Shown: positions 5,860 to 11,636 of the stretch, one piece after another
Position numbering within the stretch: position 1 is the first letter of the stretch
Layout of the letters: each line of letters begins with the position of its first letter
Notes under the pieces: model-generated
The model's database searches: none
What the model was told of the DNA's origin: nothing
What the model saw: only the letters and a program-made list of their open reading frames with translations
Position numbers and translations under genes: made by a program
Assembly: GCA_964525165.1 (NCBI GenBank)
Contig: CAZGGG010000081.1
Span: 1 to 11,636 of the forward strand
DNA length: 11,636 nucleotides
From: JAWLFI01 sp964525165
Lineage (GTDB): Bacteria; Bacteroidota; Bacteroidia; Chitinophagales; Saprospiraceae
Direction: 5' to 3'

Positions 5860-7655
5860 TTAGATCGCCGTACACTGTGGCTGCAACCAATCTCGTTCTT
5901 CTTCCGTAAGCTGGGGTGCTAAGGCATGAAAGACGCGCTCATGGTAGTCATTGAGCCATTTGATCTCTTTCGGCGTCAACATATCGTGATCGATCATATT
6001 TGTTGCGATCGGATACAAGGTCAAGGAGTCAAAACACAAAAACCGACCGTGCTCATTGTCTTCCCGATCGACGGCTAAAATTAAGTTTTCGATTCGGATA
6101 CCAAACTCTCCGGCTTCATAATAGCCGGGCTCATTAGAGGAGAACATACCTACTTCAAATCCCGTCGTTCCTCTTTGCCCCAATCCGGCTACAAAACCTT
6201 GAGGGGGCTCATGCACATTCAGGAAAAAGCCTACGCCATGGCCTGTGCCATGACCATAATTTTTTCCGGCATCCCAGAGATACTGACGCGCTAGAATGTC
6301 CAACTGAACGCCCATCGTACCTTCCGGAAAAGTGGCTCTGGCCAAGGCAATATGTCCCTTCAATACTCGAGTATAGGCGTCTTTGACTTGGGGATCAACA
6401 TCCCCAAAGGCAAAAGTTCGGGTAATGTCTGTGGTTCCGTTCAGGTACTGTCCGCCAGAATCGACCAGCAAAACGCCTTCCGGTCGGATATCAGCGCAGC
6501 TATCCTCTTCCGCCCGGTAATGCACAATGGCTCCGTTGCCTTTGTACCCGATAATGGCGGAAAAGCTTTCGCCCTGGTAGCCTTCTTGTTGCGATCGAAA
6601 ATGGGCCAATTGTTCGGCGAGTTCTGTTTCTTTGACTGTCCGTTGCTGCAATGTTTCTTCTAGCCATTTGAATGTTCGAACTAAAGCAACACCGTCTTTC
6701 ACCATGGCATGACGGATATGCTGGACCTCTGTTTCGTTTTTAATGGCCTTCATCTTTTGGACGGGTAGCGTTTGCTCAAAAGTGCCGGCATTTTGGATGG
6801 ATGCTGCAATGGTGCTGGACGCTAATGTCGGGTCGATCCATATCACTTCATCCGCAGACAGTTCAGAAAGGAAGTTCCAAATGGAACCATAAGGNNNNNN
6901 NNNNGTTGGATGCTCAGACCGGCTTTTTCAAAGGCTTCCGCCAAAGGCTGGCCTACTTTTTCAGGATCTATAAATAAAATGGCTTTGTTGCTGTGCACAT
7001 AGAGGTAGGCATAGACCACAGGATTAAATTCTACATCCGCTCCTCGGATATTCATTGTCCAGGCTATATCATCCAGGGCGGTCAGCAGCATACTGTCGCA
7101 CTCTTGTTCCCGAAGCATTTGACGCAGACGCATCAATTTTTCTTCGCGACTTTCCCCGGTATAAGTTACGGGAAAGTCCATCACCGGATTCTTTGGAAGT
7201 TCGGGACGATCGGTCCATATGTCCTCCAATAAATCTACATCCGTCACTAACTGAATGCTCTTTTTAGCCAGGGCCTTTTCCATGTTGCGCACCTCCTTGT
7301 GTGAGAACAGCCGCCCATCAATGGCTACTTTTGAGTGCTCCGCAAACTGGTCTTTGATCCATTGGATATGTTGAAGAGGTGTCTTACCGTCTAATTTGTG
7401 TAAACTTCCGTGGGCCGCTTGCAGTTGCGTTTCTGCCTGCAAAAAATATCTAGAGTCCGTCCAAAGGCCAATGTCATTGTGCGTGACGACAATCGTTCCC
7501 GCAGATCCTGTAAAGCCGGAAATCCATTCGCGGCCCTGCCAGCGAGCAGCGACATACTCACTCTGATGAGGGTCCTGACTGGGTATGATGTAGGCATCAA
7601 TTTGATGTTCTTGCATTAATGTTCGCAAAGCGGCCAGACGGTCTAGAATAGTCAT
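5860..7655 (-). CDS. Xaa-Pro aminopeptidase (long-form aminopeptidase P), split by assembly gap
   Basis: A probably cytoplasmic M24B metallopeptidase that removes the N-terminal residue before proline. It is one gene of about 596 residues, the length of the eukaryote-like three-domain form and longer than the E. coli PepP type. The first 250 residues (7655-6906) cover the N-terminal creatinase-like domain and part of the second. After the gap the frame resumes with PYGSIWNFLSEL at 6894. The catalytic domain has all five metal ligands: Asp at 6460-6462 (VDSG), Asp at 6427-6429 (TTDITRT), His at 6238-6240 (GHGTGHGVG), Glu at 6130-6132 (NEPGYY) and Glu at 6088-6090 (RIEN). The M24 C-terminal domain ends the protein (LTPKEIKWLNDYH). 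The apparent frame change is at the N run and is an artefact, not a pseudogene. No signal peptide is visible. Confidence 0.93.
6895..6904. other. Assembly gap (10 N) inside aminopeptidase gene
   Basis: Ten N in a row interrupt the coding sequence. The flanking codons are in frame only if the true number of missing bases is 2, 5, 8 and so on, so ten is a placeholder. Compared from memory with human XPNPEP1, where the text reads QVHPYKSI, the alignment suggests about 5 missing bases (two residues including the flanking C). Confidence 0.95.
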
Positions 7656-7700
7656 ATATCGCGTGTTTTTGTATTTTATTAATAGCTAAAGGACTGTGCC

Positions 7701-7729
7701 AAAAAAGCTCTTTTGCCGAAAGGCAGAAG
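7701..7729 (-). terminator. Hairpin with T6, minus strand
   Basis: An 8-bp stem (7710-7717 with 7722-7729, one G-T wobble, 4-nt loop) is followed after 3 nt on the minus strand by six T (complement of 7701-7706). This is a fair intrinsic terminator shape, but no minus-strand gene lies upstream of it. It might attenuate the aminopeptidase transcript or block antisense transcription from the rpoN promoter area. Confidence 0.4.
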
Positions 7730-7745
7730 AAAAACGACACAAATA

Positions 7746-7786
7746 TTACAAAGTTTTATAATATGTTGTACCTTTAACTGAAGGTA
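7746..7786 (+). promoter_or_regulatory. Candidate rpoN promoter with small palindrome
   Basis: TACCTTTA (7769-7776) fits TAnnTTTG except for the last base, with TTA (7746-7748) 20 nt upstream in place of TTG. The -7 overlaps a palindrome, TACCTT-N6-AAGGTA (7769-7786), which could be an operator or chance. The leader to the ATG would be about 50 nt. Confidence 0.35.
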
Positions 7787-7833
7787 TAAAACTAAGAGTT
7801 TTTTAAGCACGTTATTGATTTAGGAAAAACAAT

Positions 7834-9315
7834 ATGGCAGAGCTTAGGCAAAGGATGACACAAAAGATGGCTCAAAAGCTGTCTCCTCAGCAGATTCAGT
7901 TGATGAAGCTGTTGCAGGTACCTACCTATGCTCTGGAGCAGCGCATACAGGAAGAACTGGAGGCGAATCCTGCATTGGAAGAGGATCACGATAAGACGAA
8001 TGAGGAATTTGCTGAGACAGAGTCGAGCGATACAGATGACACCTATGAGCTGGACGATTACCTGGAAGAATATATGGAAGAAGATCCTTCCTCGTATCGC
8101 TACCAGCAGCAAGGCAGTTCCATGGATGAGAGTGATCGCCGTCGATTGGCCGTCTTTGAGAAAACCTTTCACGATTTTTTGATTCAGCAATTGCGCATGC
8201 AAAATATAACCGATCCACGCAGGAGATTGGTTGCTGAGCAGATCATTGGCAGTATTGATGATGACGGGTATTTGAGGCGAGAGCCCATGTCCATCATGGA
8301 TGATCTGATGTTTTCCCAAAATGTAGATACGACGGAGGAGGAAATCAAAGAATTGCTGGAGATGATTCAGCGGTTTGAGCCTTCCGGTGTGGGTGCAAGG
8401 GATTTACAAGAATGCTTGCAGATTCAATTGAATCAGATTCGTTCGGCAGATGCCTACGAAGAGGATCCGGCGACGGAGCTCGCCCATATTATTATGGAAC
8501 AGTATTTTGATGCGTTCTCGAAGAAGCATTATGAAAAATTGATGAAGCATCTTGAAATCAGCAGTGAAGAGTTAAAAGCAGCTATGGATGTGATCCTGCA
8601 CTTGAATCCAAAGCCTGCTTCCGCTTTTTCATCAGGCAATAGCCGTTCGGAGCAGTATATCGTTCCGGATTTTATCATCCAGAATCGAGATGGTGAGTTG
8701 GTGCTGAGTTTGAATGGCATCAATGCACCAGAGCTTCACATCAATAATCAGTACCAGCAAATGCTTCGGACCTATAAGGATCAAAAGAAAAATGATTCGG
8801 GTCCGGGCAGAAAGCAAAAAGAGGCTGTCGTTTTTATCAAAAATAAGATCGATACGGCACGATGGTTTATTGATGCCATCCGCCAACGTCAGCAAACCAT
8901 GTACAAGACCATGTACGCCATCATGCAATATCAGTATGACTTTTTTGTCTCCGGAGATGAAAGCAAATTGAAGCCGATGATCTTAAAAGACATCGCAGAA
9001 GTCACCGGATTGGATATTTCTACAATTTCTAGAGTGGCGAGTGCGAAGTATGTGCAAACAGAATTTGGTACCCGAAGGCTGAAAGACTTTTTCTCAGAAT
9101 CGATGCAAAAGCAGAATGGGGAAGAGGTCAGTACGCTAGAGATCAAGCATTTGCTGGGGCAAATTGTTGATTCTGAAAATAAGCGCAAACCCTTGAGTGA
9201 CCAAAAATTGATGCAGGCCTTAAAGGAGAAAGGCTATGAGGTCGCTAGAAGAACAGTAGCGAAGTATCGGGAGCAGTTGAGTATTCCGGTGGCACGTTTG
9301 CGTAAAGAATTGTAA
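7834..9315 (+). CDS. rpoN: RNA polymerase sigma-54 factor
   Basis: A 493-residue sigma-54, which directs core polymerase to -24/-12 promoters and needs an AAA+ activator to open them. Region I (about 1-50) is Gln/Leu-rich (QKLSPQQIQLMKLLQ, LEANPALEE). Region II (about 51-100) is strongly acidic. The core-binding domain follows with the conserved IIGSIDDDGYLRR (138-149) and FEPSGVGARDLQECL. The helix-turn-helix lies near 382-415 (ILKDIAEVTGLDISTISRV). The signature RpoN box ARRTVAKYRE is intact at 471-480 and reads the -24 element. Length is normal. The ATG at 7834 follows the A-rich TAGGAAAAACA leader. Its stop is only 3 bp from the end of the converging sigma/membrane-protein operon, so the two transcripts must overlap at their 3' ends. 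Confidence 0.97.
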   Translation: MAELRQRMTQKMAQKLSPQQIQLMKLLQVPTYALEQRIQEELEANPALEEDHDKTNEEFAETESSDTDDTYELDDYLEEYMEEDPSSYRYQQQGSSMDESDRRRLAVFEKTFHDFLIQQLRMQNITDPRRRLVAEQIIGSIDDDGYLRREPMSIMDDLMFSQNVDTTEEEIKELLEMIQRFEPSGVGARDLQECLQIQLNQIRSADAYEEDPATELAHIIMEQYFDAFSKKHYEKLMKHLEISSEELKAAMDVILHLNPKPASAFSSGNSRSEQYIVPDFIIQNRDGELVLSLNGINAPELHINNQYQQMLRTYKDQKKNDSGPGRKQKEAVVFIKNKIDTARWFIDAIRQRQQTMYKTMYAIMQYQYDFFVSGDESKLKPMILKDIAEVTGLDISTISRVASAKYVQTEFGTRRLKDFFSESMQKQNGEEVSTLEIKHLLGQIVDSENKRKPLSDQKLMQALKEKGYEVARRTVAKYREQLSIPVARLRKEL

Positions 9316-9318
9316 AAC

Positions 9319-9699
9319 TTAGGCAGGGTTTTGTTCAAGGCGTTGACTCAACAAATAAACTTCTAAGAGTCCTAAACTCAGAAATGCCAATAATGAATAA
9401 GTGATCACCGTGTTACCGCCCTCAAAGAGGCTAATCCAATTTATAAGATGATCATCAAACATAGAGGGAAAGTCACTCCATTGAGAAGAGTCTCCGGGGA
9501 TGAAGCTGACGGCAATGATGACTATGATAAGGCATACAGCTACGGCCCATTGCGTGGGTCCAAAAATGTTATAGGACTTTGTTTGAAGTTGTTGTTCCTC
9601 TTGGATGCGCATCATTACCTGATCGCTAAAGCCTTCCGGGCTCTTATCAGCAGGTAAATTTTTAAGTAATTCTTCGATTTTATTCAAGTCTTTATTCAT
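9319..9699 (-). CDS. Two-TM protein, probable anti-sigma or sigma partner
   Basis: A 126-residue membrane protein. Residues 1-50 are hydrophilic and helical (IEELLKNLPADKSPEGFSDQ), then come a TM helix at about 51-68, a short loop to about 96 and a second TM helix at about 97-117. Its ATG overlaps the TGA of the ECF sigma gene as ATGA, so translation is probably coupled. That position is typical of anti-sigma factors, which hold the sigma at the membrane with a cytoplasmic N-terminus. I see no zinc motif (HxxxCxxC) of the classical ZAS anti-sigma domain, so the role rests on context plus topology. It could instead be a structural partner of unknown function. The gene is real given the overlap and clear TM pattern. 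Confidence 0.85.
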   Translation of the reverse strand: MNKDLNKIEELLKNLPADKSPEGFSDQVMMRIQEEQQLQTKSYNIFGPTQWAVAVCLIIVIIAVSFIPGDSSQWSDFPSMFDDHLINWISLFEGGNTVITYSLLAFLSLGLLEVYLLSQRLEQNPA

Positions 9700-10253
9700 A
9701 TCTCAAATATTGAAGATTGTTGTTCTTTTAATAATTCAGCCAGTTTTTCTCTGATTCGATGCAGTTTCACTTTTACATTGTTTTCAGAGAGATTTAGGAT
9801 GGTAGAGACTTCTTTGATTGAGGATTCCTCAATATAAAAAAGATGAATCAAGGCTCTGTCTTTTTCTTTCAATTGTCCGACCGCCCAGTGTAGCCAGTAT
9901 TGCTGATGATCCCTTTTTACTTCCATTTCCTGACTTTGAAAGGCATGAATCTCATTGGCCTTTTCAAGATCTGTAGTCCTGTTTCTCTTGCGCTTCCGCA
10001 AAAGGTCGATGCAGTGGTTATAAGCCATGCGATAAATCCAGGTTGAAAGCTTTGCTCTTCCGTCGTATTTTCGAATGTTTCTATAGACCTTTATAAAAAC
10101 TTCTTGAGCGGCATCTTCAGCGAGATGGGATTCGTTGATCATTTTATAACATAGTCCATAGACTTGGTCTTGGTGATGCTCCACCAATTCACGAAAAGCA
10201 GTGGTTTCTTGATTCCGCAAACGTTCCAACAATTCCAAATCCAAATGAACCAT
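9696..10253 (-). CDS. ECF-type RNA polymerase sigma factor
   Basis: A 185-residue sigma-70 family protein of the extracytoplasmic-function type, carrying only regions 2 and 4. Region 2 spans about 20-90, with DAAQEVFIKVYRN at 47-59 for -10 recognition and core binding, and STWIYRMAYNHCIDLLRKRKR from 70 to 90. Region 4 spans about 125-175, with the helix-turn-helix SIKEVSTILNLSENNVKVKL (145-164) reading the -35. I prefer the ATG at 10253 over the TTG at 10256. It forms an operon with the membrane protein overlapping its stop. A mirror-image ECF-type promoter pair lies upstream, suggesting autoregulation. The minus-strand promoter would start transcription at or within a few bases of this ATG, so the message may be leaderless, or translation may begin at one of the TTG codons just inside. 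The inducing signal is unknown. Confidence 0.95.
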   Translation of the reverse strand: MVHLDLELLERLRNQETTAFRELVEHHQDQVYGLCYKMINESHLAEDAAQEVFIKVYRNIRKYDGRAKLSTWIYRMAYNHCIDLLRKRKRNRTTDLEKANEIHAFQSQEMEVKRDHQQYWLHWAVGQLKEKDRALIHLFYIEESSIKEVSTILNLSENNVKVKLHRIREKLAELLKEQQSSIFEI

Positions 10254-10258
10254 CAACT

Positions 10259-10290
10259 TTTGGACGCTTAATTAAAGAGAGAGGTTACAA
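10259..10290 (-). promoter_or_regulatory. ECF-type promoter facing sigma operon
   Basis: On the minus strand TTGTAACCT (10290-10282) is followed after 15 nt by CGTCCAAA (10266-10259). AAC in the -35 and CGTC in the -10 at this spacing are hallmarks of ECF promoters. The expected start point falls about 10250-10256, at the ATG of the sigma gene. The elements are identical to the plus-strand copy (10320-10351). Confidence 0.7.
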
Positions 10291-10319
10291 GAAAATTAAA
10301 GAATCTTATTGAAATTATT

Positions 10320-10351
10320 TTGTAACCTATTGTTCATCTGTAACGTCCAAA
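10320..10351 (+). promoter_or_regulatory. ECF-type promoter facing DUF6249-like gene
   Basis: TTGTAACCT (10320-10328), 15 nt, CGTCCAAA (10344-10351). It mirrors the minus-strand copy exactly in elements and spacing, and the two share one symmetry centre at 10305. The -35 arms continue as an imperfect palindrome toward the centre (14 of 16 bp). Transcription would start near 10356, leaving a leader of about 25 nt before the ATG at 10381. Confidence 0.72.
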
Positions 10352-10380
10352 GGGCAAATTCTTACATAAAACTAAATATT

Positions 10381-10725
10381 ATGGCCGCTGAGATTCTTAT
10401 TCCATTAGGGTTTTTTGCCTTTATTTTTGGCATTTTTTACTTGTTTTTCAGTACACGACATAAAGAGCGAATGATGTTAATAGAGAAAGGAGAAGAAGCT
10501 TCTATATTTTTTAATGATAAAGAGCGTAAAAGTGCTCCCACCTGGAAAATCTTAATTATCAACTTGGGTTTAGTCCTAACAGGAATTGGACTCGGCATCT
10601 TTGTGTCCATCATTTTACAGGATGGTTTGGGCATCAAAAATGATGGGATTATTCCAGCCTGTATTTTCACACTCGCAGGAATTGGCCTGTTGATTGGGTA
10701 TCAACAAACCAAGAAAATTGACTAA
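10381..10725 (+). CDS. Small three-TM protein, DUF6249-like
   Basis: A 114-residue inner-membrane protein of unknown function. TM segments lie at about 5-23, 56-78 and 91-107. Between the first two is a charged cytoplasmic loop with RHKERMMLIEKGEEASIF, the pattern I associate with the DUF6249 family of Bacteroidota (from memory). It is divergent from the ECF sigma gene and carries its own copy of the same ECF-type promoter, so it is probably a direct target of that sigma factor. I chose the ATG at 10381. An upstream TTG-started extension (10309) would place the -35 and -10 elements inside the coding sequence and add an unlikely N-terminus. It may act on the sigma/partner pair or on the envelope (inference). 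Confidence 0.85.
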   Translation: MAAEILIPLGFFAFIFGIFYLFFSTRHKERMMLIEKGEEASIFFNDKERKSAPTWKILIINLGLVLTGIGLGIFVSIILQDGLGIKNDGIIPACIFTLAGIGLLIGYQQTKKID

Positions 10726-10727
10726 AT

Positions 10728-10812
10728 GAGGAATTGACCACTGATTCCTCCAGTTGGTCGCATGTCTCAAGGTAGCTAGATGATTTATTCCTTAATAAGG
10801 ACAAATAGCTAG
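10728..10812. terminator. Possible bidirectional terminator region
   Basis: The 102 bp between converging genes hold two inverted repeats: GAGGAAT-N9-ATTCCTC (10728-10750), and a longer one centred on TCCTTA-A-TAAGGA with outer TAGCTA arms (10773-10811). Neither has a clean T-run, so the assignment rests on position between converging genes. Confidence 0.35.
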
Positions 10813-10827
10813 TGGCTTTAGAGGTGC

Positions 10828-11334
10828 TTACCATCCTCGGTAGCGCGGAGGTGTCAGGTCATTCAGTCGCAGATATACGATAAGCTGGCCACGATGATGA
10901 GTCTGATGATCAAATATCAGGTGGACAATTTGCTGTCCCGTCATAGGTCCGGCGAAGAACTCATGGGTTTGCGCCCACTCTTCTTCGGTTAGTTGTTCCA
11001 AGGCATTTTCCAACAATTCATAGGCTGCTGAAAGCGCCGGTAAAACATAGGCTTTGTTCAGCGTTGCCTCTTTTTGGAGAGGCATTTTTGGGGTGCCCAA
11101 ATAGCGGCTACCCAATCGGTCCATATTCCCTACCATGTGCATTAATTGTTCTCCAAAAGTCATTTGATCTTCGGTGGGTTTAAAATCATAGAGGCTGTCG
11201 GGCATGGTTTGTGCCAGTTCCATGGTATAGGCTTTATGGTTGCTCCAGGCGGTCAGGAGATGTTCTTTATTCATCTGTTGTGCATTCAGCGAAAGTGATA
11301 GGACTAAGGAAAGGAAGAGTAAGCTGGTTTTCAT
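10828..11334 (-). CDS. Exported DinB-fold protein
   Basis: A 168-residue protein of the DinB/YfiT four-helix family. The likely metal-binding histidines are H66 (GEQLMHMVGN) and the C-terminal pair H143 and H147 in FDHQTHHRGQLIVYLR, the family signature. Characterised relatives include thiol-dependent S-transferases and damage-induced proteins of unknown activity; which applies here cannot be told. Residues 1-19 form a signal peptide ending in NAQ, so this member should act in the periplasm or be lipid-free secreted, unlike the cytoplasmic family members. A start at the internal M21 would give a cytoplasmic protein, but the well-formed signal peptide argues against it. It converges on the DUF6249-like gene and is not clearly part of the sigma circuit: no TGTAAC/CGTC pair is seen upstream. 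Confidence 0.9.
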   Translation of the reverse strand: MKTSLLFLSLVLSLSLNAQQMNKEHLLTAWSNHKAYTMELAQTMPDSLYDFKPTEDQMTFGEQLMHMVGNMDRLGSRYLGTPKMPLQKEATLNKAYVLPALSAAYELLENALEQLTEEEWAQTHEFFAGPMTGQQIVHLIFDHQTHHRGQLIVYLRLNDLTPPRYRGW

Positions 11335-11528
11335 AAGCTTTGTGTTTGTGGTAATGTACGGATTTTGAAAGTGGCAAATAGGGGCGATAAGGGTGTTTTT
11401 TGCTTGTTTTCGGACCGCCGGAAAAAGTCGATCTGGAGGGGGTTGCGCCGGTATGTTTACATTTTAAAAATTCTAAACGTAGCGTCTCAGATGCAGACAA
11501 TGGGTAGCTTTCGGCTTAGACATGCGCG
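11335..11528. other. Upstream region of DinB gene, no gene seen
   Basis: No supported reading frame. The stretch presumably holds the promoter of the minus-strand DinB gene, but I find no convincing TAnnTTTG with a spaced TTG. Toward the right it passes into dispersed repeats that run to the window edge. Confidence 0.5.
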
Positions 11529-11566
11529 TTAAAATCGGTCAAAACTATTTATGGATGGTCAGTGGT
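11529..11566 (+). repeat. Dispersed repeat shared with 1707-1748
   Basis: TTAAAA, CGGTCAA, ACTATTTA, GGATGGT and CAGTGGT occur in the same order and orientation as at 1707-1748, with small indels. A heptamer array follows after 12 bp. Confidence 0.7.
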
Positions 11567-11578
11567 ATGTCGTGTGCC

Positions 11579-11636
11579 GTCTGTGGTCCGCGGTCCGCTG
11601 TCAGCCGTCCGCTACAAACATGTCACCCCTACCGGG
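11579..11636 (+). repeat. Heptamer array and TACAA module at window edge
   Basis: Five back-to-back 7-nt units follow the pattern GTCYGCN loosely: GTCTGTG, GTCCGCG, GTCCGCT, GTCAGCC and GTCCGCT (11579-11613). They run into TACAAACATGTCACCCCTACC at 11613, the same module order as 1488-1549. The element is cut by the end of the window. Confidence 0.7.

Noticed and set aside
5860..7655. Two adjacent genes or a pseudogene in the aminopeptidase region
   Set aside because: The frame change falls exactly on the N run and both sides encode consecutive parts of one aminopeptidase P, so it is an assembly artefact.
10254..10256. TTG as start of the ECF sigma gene
   Set aside because: It adds only one residue before an ATG and has no supporting signal.
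10309..10380. TTG-started extension of the DUF6249-like protein
   Set aside because: It would place both ECF promoter elements inside the coding sequence, and the ATG at 10381 begins a clean first TM helix.

Overview
The window looks like chromosomal DNA from a member of the Bacteroidota, probably a Saprospiria-like lineage. The evidence is a secreted protein with a type IX secretion (T9SS) C-terminal sorting domain, signal peptides ending in NAQ/PAQ, AT-rich leaders without clear Shine-Dalgarno sequences, promoters resembling TTG-N20-TAnnTTTG, and GC-rich dispersed repeats in otherwise AT-rich intergenic DNA. A run of ten N inside a gene shows that this is a scaffolded draft assembly.

Layout. 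Positions 1-428 hold no gene, only a hairpin and one copy of a dispersed repeat. A small cysteine-rich lipoprotein gene (483-1004, minus) ends at a strong terminator and has five perfect tandem octamers just upstream of its start codon. About 800 bp of gene-free repeat mosaic follows (1083-1868). Then come thrS (1869-3797, plus) and a T9SS-secreted protein (3865-5604, plus). A long aminopeptidase P gene (5860-7655, minus) is interrupted by the assembly gap and diverges from rpoN (7834-9315, plus). rpoN converges, with only 3 bp between, on a two-gene operon on the minus strand: an ECF sigma factor (9696-10253) and a small two-TM protein that is probably its membrane partner (9319-9699). A DUF6249-like three-TM protein (10381-10725, plus) diverges from the sigma gene. 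An exported DinB-fold protein (10828-11334, minus) is last, and the right edge repeats the element types seen at 1441-1807.

How parts work together. The clearest regulatory logic is in the 127 bp between the sigma gene and the DUF6249-like gene. This interval carries two mirror-image copies of TTGTAACCT-N15-CGTCCAAA, the layout expected for ECF-type promoters (AAC in the -35, CGTC in the -10). One copy faces the sigma/membrane-protein operon and the other faces the DUF6249-like gene. This suggests an autoregulated envelope-response switch with a co-induced small membrane protein. The minus-strand promoter lies so close to the sigma start codon that its transcript would be leaderless or nearly so.

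A second item worth attention is the octamer array in the probable 5' leader of the cysteine-rich lipoprotein gene, which could change length by slippage. A third is a modular family of dispersed repeats, including arrays of the degenerate heptamer GTCYGCN, found on both sides of the gene block. I saw no complete mobile element, CRISPR array, tRNA or rRNA.
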